From contig NZ_JAJSOH010000025.1 of assembly GCF_021277265.1 (NCBI RefSeq), forward strand, positions 44,567 to 108,566: a stretch of DNA of 64,000 bases, in the 5' to 3' direction. Under the pieces are notes generated by a model. That model did no database searches. It was given only the letters and a program-made list of their open reading frames with translations, and had not been told where the DNA came from. The stretch comes from Kineosporia rhizophila. GTDB lineage: Bacteria > Actinomycetota > Actinomycetes > Actinomycetales > Kineosporiaceae. Position numbers and translations under genes: made by a program. How positions within the stretch are numbered: position 1 is the stretch's first letter; each line of letters begins with the position of its first letter. This document shows positions 1 to 7,514 of this stretch, one piece after another.

Positions 1-37
1 CACCAAGCTCGTCACCGTGCACCAGCCGATCGTCTAG
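1..37 (+). CDS. ureA: Urease gamma subunit, C-terminal end (partial)
   Basis: Only the last eleven codons are in the window, ending TKLVTVHQPIV and a TAG at 35-37. The sequence matches the usual C terminus of urease gamma (GTKLVTVHxPI). The stop is followed at once by the ureB ribosome binding site (AGGAGGG from 36), so the two subunits are translated as a tight pair. Identification rests on this short tail plus the following ureB and ureC genes. Confidence 0.85.
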   Translation, partial: TKLVTVHQPIV

Positions 38-46
38 GAGGGCCCG

Positions 47-364
47 ATGAACCCTGGTGAGGTCATTCCCGCGGACGGCAGCATCACGCTGAACGAGGGC
101 GCCGAGCGCATCACCGTCCGGGTGGTCAACACCGGCGACCGGCCGGTGCAGGTCGGCTCGCACTTCCACTTCCCCTCGGCCAACCGGGCGCTGGAGTTCG
201 ACCGGGACCGGGCGCACGGCCACCGGCTCGACATCGCGGCCGGTACCGCGGTGCGGTTCGAGCCGGGCGTGGACCGCGAGGTCACCCTGGTGCCGATCGC
301 CGGCTCCCGGGTGGTGCCAGGTCTGAGCCTGCCCGCGCCGGGCCCGCTCGACCAGACCGATTAA
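47..364 (+). CDS. ureB: Urease beta subunit
   Basis: A 105-residue protein of the usual urease beta size. It begins MNPGEVIPADGSITLNEG and contains the family block VGSHFHFPSANRALEFDR, followed by the GTAVRFEPG segment. Together with gamma and alpha subunits it forms the (UreABC)3 structural urease, which hydrolyses urea to ammonia and carbamate in the cytoplasm; beta itself is structural. The ATG at 47 has an AGGAGG site overlapping the ureA stop. A 96-bp gap separates it from ureC, longer than usual inside a urease operon, and I see no promoter there that I can defend. Confidence 0.95.
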   Translation: MNPGEVIPADGSITLNEGAERITVRVVNTGDRPVQVGSHFHFPSANRALEFDRDRAHGHRLDIAAGTAVRFEPGVDREVTLVPIAGSRVVPGLSLPAPGPLDQTD

Positions 365-460
365 GAGCAGAAAACCGCATTGAGGACGTTTGTCAGCCTC
401 AGCGACGAAGGTGCCCACGAGCGTCCCTAAGTAGTTCGAAAACCAGGAAGGCTGACCGGC

Positions 461-2179
461 TTGGACCTCTCTCGCGCGCGCTACGCCCAGCTCTACGGTC
501 CCACCGTCGGCGACCGGGTCCGCCTGGCCGACACCGACCTGTTCATCTCCCCCACCGAGGACCGCTGCGGCGGACCGGGCCGGGCCGGCGAGGAAGCGGT
601 GTTCGGCGGCGGCAAGGTGCTGCGCGAGTCGATGGGCCAAGGCCGCGCCACCCGCGCCCAGGGCACCCCCGACCTGATCATCACCGGCGCCCTGGTCCTG
701 GACCACTGGGGCGTGATCAAGGCCGACGTGGGGGTGCGGGACGGCCGCATCGTGGCGCTGGGCAAGGCGGGCAACCCGGAGACGATGGACGGGGTGCACC
801 CCGATCTGGTGGTCGGCCCGAACACCGAGATCCTGGCCGGCAACGGCAAGATCCTCACCGCCGGCGGCATCGACTGCCACGTGCACTTCATCTGCCCGCA
901 GATCGTGCCGGAGGCACTCGGGAACGGCATCACCACGCTGATCGGCGGCGGTACGGGACCGGCCGAGGGCACCAAGGCCACCACCGTCACGCCCGGGTCG
1001 TGGTACCTGGCCCGGATGCTCGAGGCGATGGACGGCCAGCCGGTCAACGTGGCCCTGCTGGGCAAGGGCAACACCGTCTCGCACGAGGCGATGTGGGAGC
1101 AGTTGCGGGCCGGGGCCTCGGGTTTCAAGCTGCACGAGGACTGGGGCACCACCCCCGCGGCGATCGACGCCTGCCTGACCGTCTGCGACCAGACCGGTGT
1201 ACAGGCCAGCATCCACACCGACACCCTGAACGAGGCCGGCTACGTGGAGTCCACGCTGGCCGCGATCAACGGCCGGGCGATCCACAGCTACCACACCGAG
1301 GGCGCCGGCGGCGGGCACGCGCCGGACATCATCACCGTGGCCGGCTACGGCCACATCCTGCCCTCGAGCACGAACCCGACCCGGCCGCACACCGTCAACA
1401 CGCTGTCCGAGCACCTGGACATGCTGATGGTCTGCCACCACCTGTCACCGAGCATCCCTGAGGACCTGGCCTTCGCCGAGTCCCGGATCCGGCCCTCGAC
1501 CATCGCCGCCGAGGACCTGCTGCACGACCTGGGCGCGATCTCGATGATCGGCTCGGACGCCCAGGCGATGGGCCGGATCGGCGAGGTCGTGCTGCGCACC
1601 TGGCAGACGGCGCACGTGATGAAGAGCCGTCGGGGTCTGCTCGACGGTGACGTGCACAACGACAACCTGCGGGCCCGGCGCTACATCGCCAAGTACACGA
1701 TCTGCCCGGCGGTGGCGCACGGCATGGAGAAGGAGATCGGCTCGATCGAGAAGGGCAAGCTGGCCGACCTGGTGCTGTGGGACCCGGCCTTCTTCGGGGT
1801 ACGCCCGCACGCCGTACTCAAGGGCGGCATGATCGCCTGGGCGCAGATGGGCGATGCGAACGCCTCGATCCCTACCCCGCAGCCGGTTCTGCCCCGCCCC
1901 ATGTTCGGCGCTGCCCCTGTGGTCGCCGCGGCCACCAGCGTGCATTTCGTGGCCCCGCAGGCGATCGAAGACGGCCTGGAGCGGCGGCTGAACGTGAACC
2001 GGCGACTGGTGGCGGTGGAGAACGTGCGTCAGCGCGGTAAGGCCGACATGCCGGAGAACACTGCTACCCCTGACATCCAGGTCGACCCCGACACCTTCAC
2101 GGTGCGCATCGACGGTGAGGTCTGGGAGGAGCAACCGGCCACCAGCCTGCCGATGGCGCAGCGCTACTTCATGTTCTGA
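461..2179 (+). CDS. ureC: Urease alpha (catalytic) subunit
   Basis: A 572-residue protein, full length for UreC. The two-nickel site can be read: H140 and H142 in GGIDCHVHFICPQ, the lysine to be carbamylated at about K223 in GFKLHEDWG, the flap cysteine and following histidine at about C325-H326 in MVCHHLS, and the metal-binding aspartate in GSDAQAMGR. The start is a TTG at 461, chosen because an AGGAAG site lies about 10 bp upstream and the protein then begins LDLSRARYAQLYGPTVGDRVRL, the normal UreC N terminus; no ATG fits. It follows ureB after 96 bp. The maturation genes ureFGD are not directly downstream but 3.1 kb away. Confidence 0.97.
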   Translation: MDLSRARYAQLYGPTVGDRVRLADTDLFISPTEDRCGGPGRAGEEAVFGGGKVLRESMGQGRATRAQGTPDLIITGALVLDHWGVIKADVGVRDGRIVALGKAGNPETMDGVHPDLVVGPNTEILAGNGKILTAGGIDCHVHFICPQIVPEALGNGITTLIGGGTGPAEGTKATTVTPGSWYLARMLEAMDGQPVNVALLGKGNTVSHEAMWEQLRAGASGFKLHEDWGTTPAAIDACLTVCDQTGVQASIHTDTLNEAGYVESTLAAINGRAIHSYHTEGAGGGHAPDIITVAGYGHILPSSTNPTRPHTVNTLSEHLDMLMVCHHLSPSIPEDLAFAESRIRPSTIAAEDLLHDLGAISMIGSDAQAMGRIGEVVLRTWQTAHVMKSRRGLLDGDVHNDNLRARRYIAKYTICPAVAHGMEKEIGSIEKGKLADLVLWDPAFFGVRPHAVLKGGMIAWAQMGDANASIPTPQPVLPRPMFGAAPVVAAATSVHFVAPQAIEDGLERRLNVNRRLVAVENVRQRGKADMPENTATPDIQVDPDTFTVRIDGEVWEEQPATSLPMAQRYFMF

Positions 2180-2186
2180 GGCCTTA

Positions 2187-2234
2187 CGCCGCAAAGTTAG
2201 GTGAGCCTTACCTGGCTCGTGCTACTTTGCGGCG
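2187..2234 (+). promoter_or_regulatory. Iron box (IdeR/DmdR type) inside an 11-bp inverted repeat, upstream of the siderophore-binding gene
   Basis: Positions 2197-2213 read TTAGGTGAGCCTTACCT, very close to the actinobacterial iron box recognised by IdeR/DmdR1 (TTAGGTTAGSCTNACCTAA). A perfect 11-bp inverted repeat (CGCCGCAAAGT at 2187-2197, complement at 2224-2234) encloses it. TACTTT at 2223-2228 fits a TANNNT -10 element, which would put the transcription start at or beside the ATG at 2236 and the iron box over the -35 region. Iron-replete repression is inferred. Confidence 0.8.
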
Positions 2235-2235
2235 C

Positions 2236-3306
2236 ATGCCCTCAAGACCCTTTGCCCGCAGTTCGGCCGAGTTCACCCGTCGCTCGGCCCTACTGACCGG
2301 CTTTTCGCTGGCCGGCGGCACTCTGCTGGCTGCCTGTGGCTCGGGGTCCGACGAGCGCGTTCCCGGAGACTCGCCGGCCAGTACGGCGCCGGGCAACTTC
2401 CCTGCCACCGTCCAGCACCGCTTCGGCGAGACCACGGTCGAGGCCGAGCCGAAGCGGATCGTCGTCGTCGGGCTGTCCGAGCAGGACATCGTGCTCGAAC
2501 TGGGCTTCACCCCGGTCGCGGTGACGGAGTGGTACGGCGAGCAGCCCTACGCGGTCTGGCCCTGGGCCCAGAAACTGCTCGGCGACGCCGAACCGACCGT
2601 GCTCAGCACCGCCGACGGCTTCGAGTACGAGAAGATCGCGTCTCTGCAGCCGGACCTGATCATCGGCACCAACTCGGGCATGAAAGAGTCCGACTACGAG
2701 AAGTTCTCGAAGATGGCGCCGACCCTGCCGGGCGTGGTCGGTGGCACCGACTACTTCTCCCCCTGGGAAGACCAGACCCTGCTGATCGCCAAGGCCCTGG
2801 GGCAGGAGAAGGTCGGCCAGAACCTCGTTGAGTCGACCAAGGACGCCTACGCCCAGGCCGCGGAGGCCAACCCCGAGTTCGCCGGCAAGGTGGCCACGTT
2901 CAGCCAGAACGGCTTCTACGACGGGCTGATCTACGTGTACCCGCCCGGCCTCGGCACCGACTTCCTCTCGATGCTCGGCTTCACCGTCAACCCCGACCTG
3001 ACCGAGCTGGCCAAACCCGGCGAGCAGGCCGCGATCTCGTCCGAGCGGCTCGACGTGATCGACACCGACGTGCTGGTGATCGCGGCCGAGGAGGCCGAGG
3101 ACATCGCCACGCTGGAGAAGGTGCCCACCTACGCCGCACTCGGCGTGGTGAAGGAGCAGCGCACCGTCTACACCGATCCGATCCTGTCCGGGGCGATGTA
3201 CTTCGTCACCCCGGCGAGCCTGAAATACGTTCTCGAGCACCTGACTCCGGCGCTGAAGAAGGCGGTCGCCGGTGAGTCCCCCGCGGAGATCACCGGCGCC
3301 GCCTGA
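2236..3306 (+). CDS. Iron-siderophore ABC transporter substrate-binding lipoprotein
   Basis: About 356 residues. The N terminus has a positively charged start, a hydrophobic segment and a lipobox ending LLAAC-G, so it is a membrane-anchored lipoprotein; RRS before the hydrophobic core allows Tat or Sec export. The body has the FepB/FecB-like (periplasmic binding protein 2) pattern: HRFGETTVEAEPKRIVVVG, LQPDLIIGTN, and a C-terminal LKYVLEHLTPAL segment. It should bind a ferric siderophore and deliver it to an ABC permease that is not in this window. I chose ATG 2236, although a TTG at 2227 is in frame, because no Shine-Dalgarno site is present and a -10 element sits 8 bp upstream, consistent with a leaderless message. 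The gene interrupts the urease locus. Confidence 0.88.
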   Translation: MPSRPFARSSAEFTRRSALLTGFSLAGGTLLAACGSGSDERVPGDSPASTAPGNFPATVQHRFGETTVEAEPKRIVVVGLSEQDIVLELGFTPVAVTEWYGEQPYAVWPWAQKLLGDAEPTVLSTADGFEYEKIASLQPDLIIGTNSGMKESDYEKFSKMAPTLPGVVGGTDYFSPWEDQTLLIAKALGQEKVGQNLVESTKDAYAQAAEANPEFAGKVATFSQNGFYDGLIYVYPPGLGTDFLSMLGFTVNPDLTELAKPGEQAAISSERLDVIDTDVLVIAAEEAEDIATLEKVPTYAALGVVKEQRTVYTDPILSGAMYFVTPASLKYVLEHLTPALKKAVAGESPAEITGAA

Positions 3307-3313
3307 AGCAGAC

Positions 3314-4006
3314 CTACAGGTCGTTGAACTCCGTCTCGTCCCGGGCGATGCGTGAGGTCGAGCCCTGGGTGGTGGAGGTGGAGTTGAAGACGGCGCGCCA
3401 GGTGCGCTTGCCGATCTTCAGCCGGGTCACGAACACGCCCTTCTTGTTCGTGGTCAGCACCCGGTGGGTGACCCAGCCCTCCTTGGTGTGACGCTGGATC
3501 GCCACCCGGGCGCCGGGCAGGATGCTGCGGCCCCCGTCCGGGCCGAGGTTGAACCGCTGCACCGACCCACCCACGAACCGGTACGGGTGCTTGTGCGTGA
3601 TCAGCAGGGTGACCAGGCTGCCCCGCATCAGCCGGAACGTGCTGGCGCAGCTCTCCTTGCCGCGGACCACCGTGGCCTGGTGAAGTCCGGCGTCGGAGTT
3701 CTTGAAGTCCTTGGCGTAGAACGTCTTCACCCGTCGTCCGGGGGCGGCGTCGACCTTGGCGTCGGGGATCCGGACGTTCCAGTCGGCGGCGTCCGGCACG
3801 GAGAACTTCAGCGCCTTCGGCCGGCCCTTGAGGGCCACCGAAGTGGGCGTGTACTTGCAGTCGGCCGCCGCGGTGGTGACCGTGGCCTGGGTGACCGTGG
3901 TTCCGCCGTCGGCCTGGGTGGGCACGGCGTTCGCGGGCGTGGAGGTCAGAGGGGTGAGGACCAACCCGGCGACGACCACCGGGACTGCCCCGAGTCTTCT
4001 CAGCAT
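3314..4006 (-). CDS. Secreted protein of unknown function
   Basis: A 230-residue protein starting with a clear Sec signal peptide (MLRRLGAVPVVVAGLVL..., cleavage near TPANA-VP). Two cysteines in the mature part (in ADCKYTP and KESCAST) could form a disulfide. The C-terminal half, with GARVAIQRHTKEGWVTHRVL, TNKKGVFVTRLK and RTWRAVF, has the look of the small all-beta repeats common in actinobacterial exported proteins. No enzyme motif is visible. It is convergent with the siderophore-binding gene (7-bp gap). The family is not one I can name. Confidence 0.75.
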   Translation of the reverse strand: MLRRLGAVPVVVAGLVLTPLTSTPANAVPTQADGGTTVTQATVTTAAADCKYTPTSVALKGRPKALKFSVPDAADWNVRIPDAKVDAAPGRRVKTFYAKDFKNSDAGLHQATVVRGKESCASTFRLMRGSLVTLLITHKHPYRFVGGSVQRFNLGPDGGRSILPGARVAIQRHTKEGWVTHRVLTTNKKGVFVTRLKIGKRTWRAVFNSTSTTQGSTSRIARDETEFNDL

Positions 4007-4091
4007 GCAGGTGACGTTAGGTGCCTACCGTCACGTCCGACACAGGGTTCCCGGGCTTCTGGACCGAACATCTGAGCCCGTAACCAGCTTG

Positions 4092-5189
4092 TCAGGTCTT
4101 CGGACCGGCGATCAGCCGGGCCAGAAGCGGTGCGCACAGGAGCATTACGAACAAGCGGGCGATCTGCACCATGAGCACGAAGGTGACGTCCGCACCGCTG
4201 CCCACCGCGGTGGCCAGGACGGCGTAGAGGCCGCCGGGGGTGGTGGCCAGGTAGCCGTCGAGCATGCTCTGACCGGTGGCCCGGGCCAGGATCACGCCGA
4301 GCCCGGCACAGGCCACGATCAGGCCGATGATGACCAGGGCGGCCAGCGGCAGCACGGCCGCCACCGACTTCAGGCTGGCCCGGGTGAACCGCAGGCCGAC
4401 CTGCAGGCCGATCAGGGCGAAGCCGAGGCTCTCCAGCCAGGACGGGAAGTCGGCCTCGATCGCGCCGGTACCGGCCAGCACGGCGGCCACGATCATGGGA
4501 AAGATCAGGGCACCGGCCGGGAACCGGATGAACCGGGCCAGAGGCAGGCCGATCAGCAGGGACACCGCCGCGACGGCCAGTCCGGCGAGCACCGACTCAG
4601 CCCCGGCCTGCCCGAACGTGGTTGCGGGATCGTAGATCTGCGCGTCGGAGGGACCGGCCGCGTCGAACACCACCTGCGCCACCAACGGCATTCCGAGCAG
4701 GATGATCAGCACCCGTAGGTACTGCACCACCGCCACCACCCGGTCGTCCGCGCCCAGATCCCGCGAGACGGCGACGATTCCGGAAGCACCCCCGGCGATC
4801 ATCGCGAACACGCCGGTGGCGGTAGAGATCTCCCGCCGCAGCCGCAGCACGTAGCCCGCCACCACGCTGAGCAGCAGCGTGCCCAGGCAGGAGACGAGCA
4901 CCCAGAACCAGTCCTGGCGCAGCGAGACCAGGGTGCTGGGCTCGAGCGAGGCGCCGATCGCCGCCCCGAGCACGGCCTGGGCGAAGGTGAACGTGAAGGT
5001 GGGCACCTTGGGCACCCGCGGCGCGGTCAGGGCGAAAATCAGGCCGGCGGCGAGCGATCCGAACAGCGCCGGAGAGGGCAGCCCGGCCAGCCCCAGGAGC
5101 AGCGAGAAGATCAGGACCAGGCCGATCAGGATCGCCCAGGCCCAGGGGCTGCGGGTGTGTTCCTGCGGCGGATCGGGGGCATCCGGCAC
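4092..5189 (-). CDS. AbrB-family integral membrane protein
   Basis: A 365-residue, strongly hydrophobic protein with about ten membrane segments. It has the duplicated AbrB-domain pattern of the membrane family often annotated as AbrB or ammonia monooxygenase (LPSPALFGSLAAGL, AQAVLGAAIG, then GVFAMIAGGASGIVAVSRDLGAD and a second copy ending TTPGGLYAVLATAVGSGAD). Despite the name it is unrelated to the DNA-binding regulator AbrB. The substrate is unknown; family members are thought to be transporters. It is divergent from ureF, 95 bp apart, so it may share that promoter region. A direct role in urea or nickel transport cannot be concluded from position alone. Confidence 0.85.
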   Translation of the reverse strand: MPDAPDPPQEHTRSPWAWAILIGLVLIFSLLLGLAGLPSPALFGSLAAGLIFALTAPRVPKVPTFTFTFAQAVLGAAIGASLEPSTLVSLRQDWFWVLVSCLGTLLLSVVAGYVLRLRREISTATGVFAMIAGGASGIVAVSRDLGADDRVVAVVQYLRVLIILLGMPLVAQVVFDAAGPSDAQIYDPATTFGQAGAESVLAGLAVAAVSLLIGLPLARFIRFPAGALIFPMIVAAVLAGTGAIEADFPSWLESLGFALIGLQVGLRFTRASLKSVAAVLPLAALVIIGLIVACAGLGVILARATGQSMLDGYLATTPGGLYAVLATAVGSGADVTFVLMVQIARLFVMLLCAPLLARLIAGPKT

Positions 5190-5284
5190 GCAGTCAGCCT
5201 ATGACCGAACCAATGAGGGACGCCTGTCGGCTCAGTCGGTTCTGGGGAACACTGTTCGTAACAAGAGGCGCCTAGGCTGGGCCC

Positions 5285-6055
5285 GTGTTCGCCCCCGGAA
5301 TTGCCTCGCTGCTGGCCCTGGCCGACCAGCGGCTGCCCAGCGGGGGCCACGTGCACTCCGGCGGGATCGAGCAGGCGATCACCGAGGGCCTGGTCACCGG
5401 GGTGGCGAGCCTGGAACGGTTCCTGGAACGCCGTCTGCGCACCACCGGCCTGGTCACGGCCGGTCTGGCCGCAGCGGCAACGGTGCTGAGCCACTCGCCG
5501 GACGCCCCCGTCCAGCTGGCCCGGCTCGACGCCGAGGCCGACGCCCGCACCCCCTCCCCCGCCCAGCGTCTGGCCGCAAGGGCGCAGGGCCGCGGGCTGC
5601 TGCGTACCGCCCGCGCCGCCTGGGCCGCTCCGTCGACCACGCTGAGCTGGAGCGACCTCGGCGCCCGGCCCCACCACCCGATCGTCCTGGGCTGCGCCTG
5701 CGCCGCCGGTGGAGTCTCGGCCGAAGGCGCCGCCCTGGCCGCCGCCTACCTCTCGGTGAGTGCGCCCTCCACCGCCGCCCAGCGCCTGCTCGCCCTCGAC
5801 CCGGTCTCCGTCGCCGCCGTCACCGTCCGGCTCGGCCCCGCCATCGAACAGATCGCCGCCGCCGCCCTTCTCGGCTGGCCCGCGACCACCCCCGTCGACC
5901 GGCCCAGCCACCCCGAAGCGCCGCCGCTCCCCACCCGCGGCGGGACAAACGTCCTCAGTATCGATTTTGATCTTCTGCCCGACGACTCAGACCCCCTGCT
6001 GGACCTGCTGGCCGAGCGCCACGCCGCCCGAGAGGAGCGCCTCTTTGCGTCCTGA
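5285..6055 (+). CDS. ureF: Urease accessory protein UreF
   Basis: A 256-residue protein with the UreF hallmarks: LLALADQRLPSGGHVHSGGIEQAI near the N terminus (the consensus is DSxxPxGxFxHSxGLE) and a C-terminal helix bundle with ALDPVSVAAVTVRLGP. UreF forms a complex with UreD and UreG on the apo-urease and gates GTP-dependent nickel insertion. The GTG at 5285 is the start because upstream codons lack the family pattern. Its 3' end overlaps ureG by 11 bp. No ureE is present in the locus, as in many actinobacteria. Confidence 0.93.
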   Translation: MFAPGIASLLALADQRLPSGGHVHSGGIEQAITEGLVTGVASLERFLERRLRTTGLVTAGLAAAATVLSHSPDAPVQLARLDAEADARTPSPAQRLAARAQGRGLLRTARAAWAAPSTTLSWSDLGARPHHPIVLGCACAAGGVSAEGAALAAAYLSVSAPSTAAQRLLALDPVSVAAVTVRLGPAIEQIAAAALLGWPATTPVDRPSHPEAPPLPTRGGTNVLSIDFDLLPDDSDPLLDLLAERHAAREERLFAS

Positions 6056-6800
6056 CCTTCACCTCACCGACTCCGCCCACGGCGGTGCCCGGCTCGGCGT
6101 GCCCCGCCCGGCCGCCCTGCCCCACGACCTGCCGGGCGACGATCCGCACGAGCACCTCTCCGGGCCGGGGCGCCTCTCCGGTGAGCACGGTCCGCTGCGG
6201 ATCGGCATCGGCGGGCCGGTCGGCTCGGGCAAGACCGCGCTGGTGGCCGCCCTCTGCCGGGTGCTCGGCGAGCGCCTTCAGCTGGGCGTGGTCACCAACG
6301 ACATCTACACCACCGAAGACGCCGACTTCCTGCGCCGCAACGCGGTTCTGCCGGACGAGCGGATCGTGGCGGTGCAGACCGGGTGCTGCCCGCACACCGC
6401 GATCCGCGACGACATCACGGCCAACCTCGACGCGATCGACGACCTGGTGGAGCGCCTGGCCCCGCTCGACCTGGTGCTGGTCGAGTCGGGCGGCGACAAC
6501 CTGACCGCCTCGTTCAGCAAGGGCCTGGTCGACGTGCAGATCTTCGTGGTCGACGTGGCCGGCGGCGACAAGGTGCCGCGCAAGGGCGGGCCCGGGGTGA
6601 CCACGGCCGACCTGCTGGTGATCAACAAGACCGACCTGGCCCCGCTGGTCGGCGCCGACCTGGACGTGATGTCCGGCGACGCGCACAAGGTCCGGGGCGA
6701 GCAGCCGGTGGTGCTGCAGTCGCTGCGCGAGGACCCGCGGGCGACCGACGTGGTGGCCTGGGTGATGGCCCAGCTCGACCGGACCGCGGTTCGCGCCTAA
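6045..6800 (+). CDS. ureG: Urease accessory GTPase UreG
   Basis: About 251 residues. The SIMIBI GTPase motifs are all present: P-loop GGPVGSGKTA at about 56-65, VVTNDIYTTEDADFL, the nickel-binding Cys-Pro-His in QTGCCPHTAIRDD, LVESGGDNL, and the guanine motif NKTD. It powers nickel delivery to urease. The start is a TTG at 6045, preceded by AGAGGAG at 6031-6037 and lying inside the ureF coding end; no ATG is available before the P-loop. The 50-residue extension ahead of the P-loop carries six histidines, fewer than the His-rich tails of some UreG proteins, and could help hold nickel in the absence of UreE. Confidence 0.95.
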   Translation: MRPDLHLTDSAHGGARLGVPRPAALPHDLPGDDPHEHLSGPGRLSGEHGPLRIGIGGPVGSGKTALVAALCRVLGERLQLGVVTNDIYTTEDADFLRRNAVLPDERIVAVQTGCCPHTAIRDDITANLDAIDDLVERLAPLDLVLVESGGDNLTASFSKGLVDVQIFVVDVAGGDKVPRKGGPGVTTADLLVINKTDLAPLVGADLDVMSGDAHKVRGEQPVVLQSLREDPRATDVVAWVMAQLDRTAVRA

Positions 6801-7514
6801 GTGGATTCACGTCTTGAGATCGTCGCGGTCGCCCGGGGCGCGAACACGGTCGTCCAGAGCATCCGCGGCGGTGGGCATTTCGCCGCCCGGCAGACCGGCG
6901 CAGGGGTCGTGCACCTCGTCGGCACCGCCGCCGGTCCGCTGGGTGGCGACCGGGCCGTCGTCGATGTCCAGGTCGGACCGGGAGCGCGGCTGAGCGTGCG
7001 CAGCGCGGGCGCCACGATCATTCAGCCCGGGCGGATGCGGCCGGACTCGGTGATGGAGCTGAATCTGCGGGTGGACGACGGGGGTTGGCTCGACCTGGCC
7101 CCGGAACCGACCGTGGTATGCCACGGCGCGCAGCACGAGAGCCGGACCACCGTAAGCCTTTCCGGCGACGGCCAGGCCCGCTTGGTGGAACAGGTGCTGC
7201 TCGGGCGGGCTTACGAGGGCCCGGGCGAGTGGTCCGGGCGCACGGTGATCACCCGCGACGGCGCTCCGGTGCTGCGGCACACCCTGCGCTCACGAGTGGT
7301 GGCGGTCGGCGGCACCCGGGTCATCTCCACCCTGGCCCGCAGCGACCTGGCCGGGGCAGTGCCCGCCACCAGTGGCGACGCAGTGGCCATGCCGCTGACC
7401 GGCGGAGGTCTGCTGGTCACGGCCACGGGCGCGGACCTCCTGCCGGTGCAAGCCGATCTCCTGAGCGCGGAGAGCATGGCAAGTGGGCACAGCCAGGCGG
7501 TACCGGCTCAGTAG
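6801..7514 (+). CDS. ureD: Urease accessory protein UreD
   Basis: A 237-residue UreD/UreH protein beginning at a GTG that directly abuts the ureG stop. Family blocks are visible: GGGHFAARQTGAGVVHLVGTAAGPLGGD, the run LSVRSAGATIIQPG and GGWLDLAPEPTVVCHGA. UreD is the scaffold on which UreF, UreG and apo-urease assemble and may carry nickel through an internal tunnel. It is short for the family but complete in its conserved part. Its last 7 bp overlap the end of the convergent GH16-like gene. Confidence 0.93.
   Translation: MDSRLEIVAVARGANTVVQSIRGGGHFAARQTGAGVVHLVGTAAGPLGGDRAVVDVQVGPGARLSVRSAGATIIQPGRMRPDSVMELNLRVDDGGWLDLAPEPTVVCHGAQHESRTTVSLSGDGQARLVEQVLLGRAYEGPGEWSGRTVITRDGAPVLRHTLRSRVVAVGGTRVISTLARSDLAGAVPATSGDAVAMPLTGGGLLVTATGADLLPVQADLLSAESMASGHSQAVPAQ

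Noticed and set aside
379..391. TGAGGACGTTTGT occurs before ureC and again near 52325, considered as a riboswitch or shared motif.
   Set aside because: A 13-base match between two places is expected by chance in 64 kb of biased sequence, and no conserved structure surrounds either copy.
5249..5268. CACTGTTCGTAACAAGA before ureF resembles a sequence at 8942-8958, considered as a shared operator; GAACACTGTTC was also considered as an SOS box.
   Set aside because: The second copy lies inside a coding region, and the symmetric core has a 3-bp centre, unlike the 4-bp centre of the actinobacterial LexA site.
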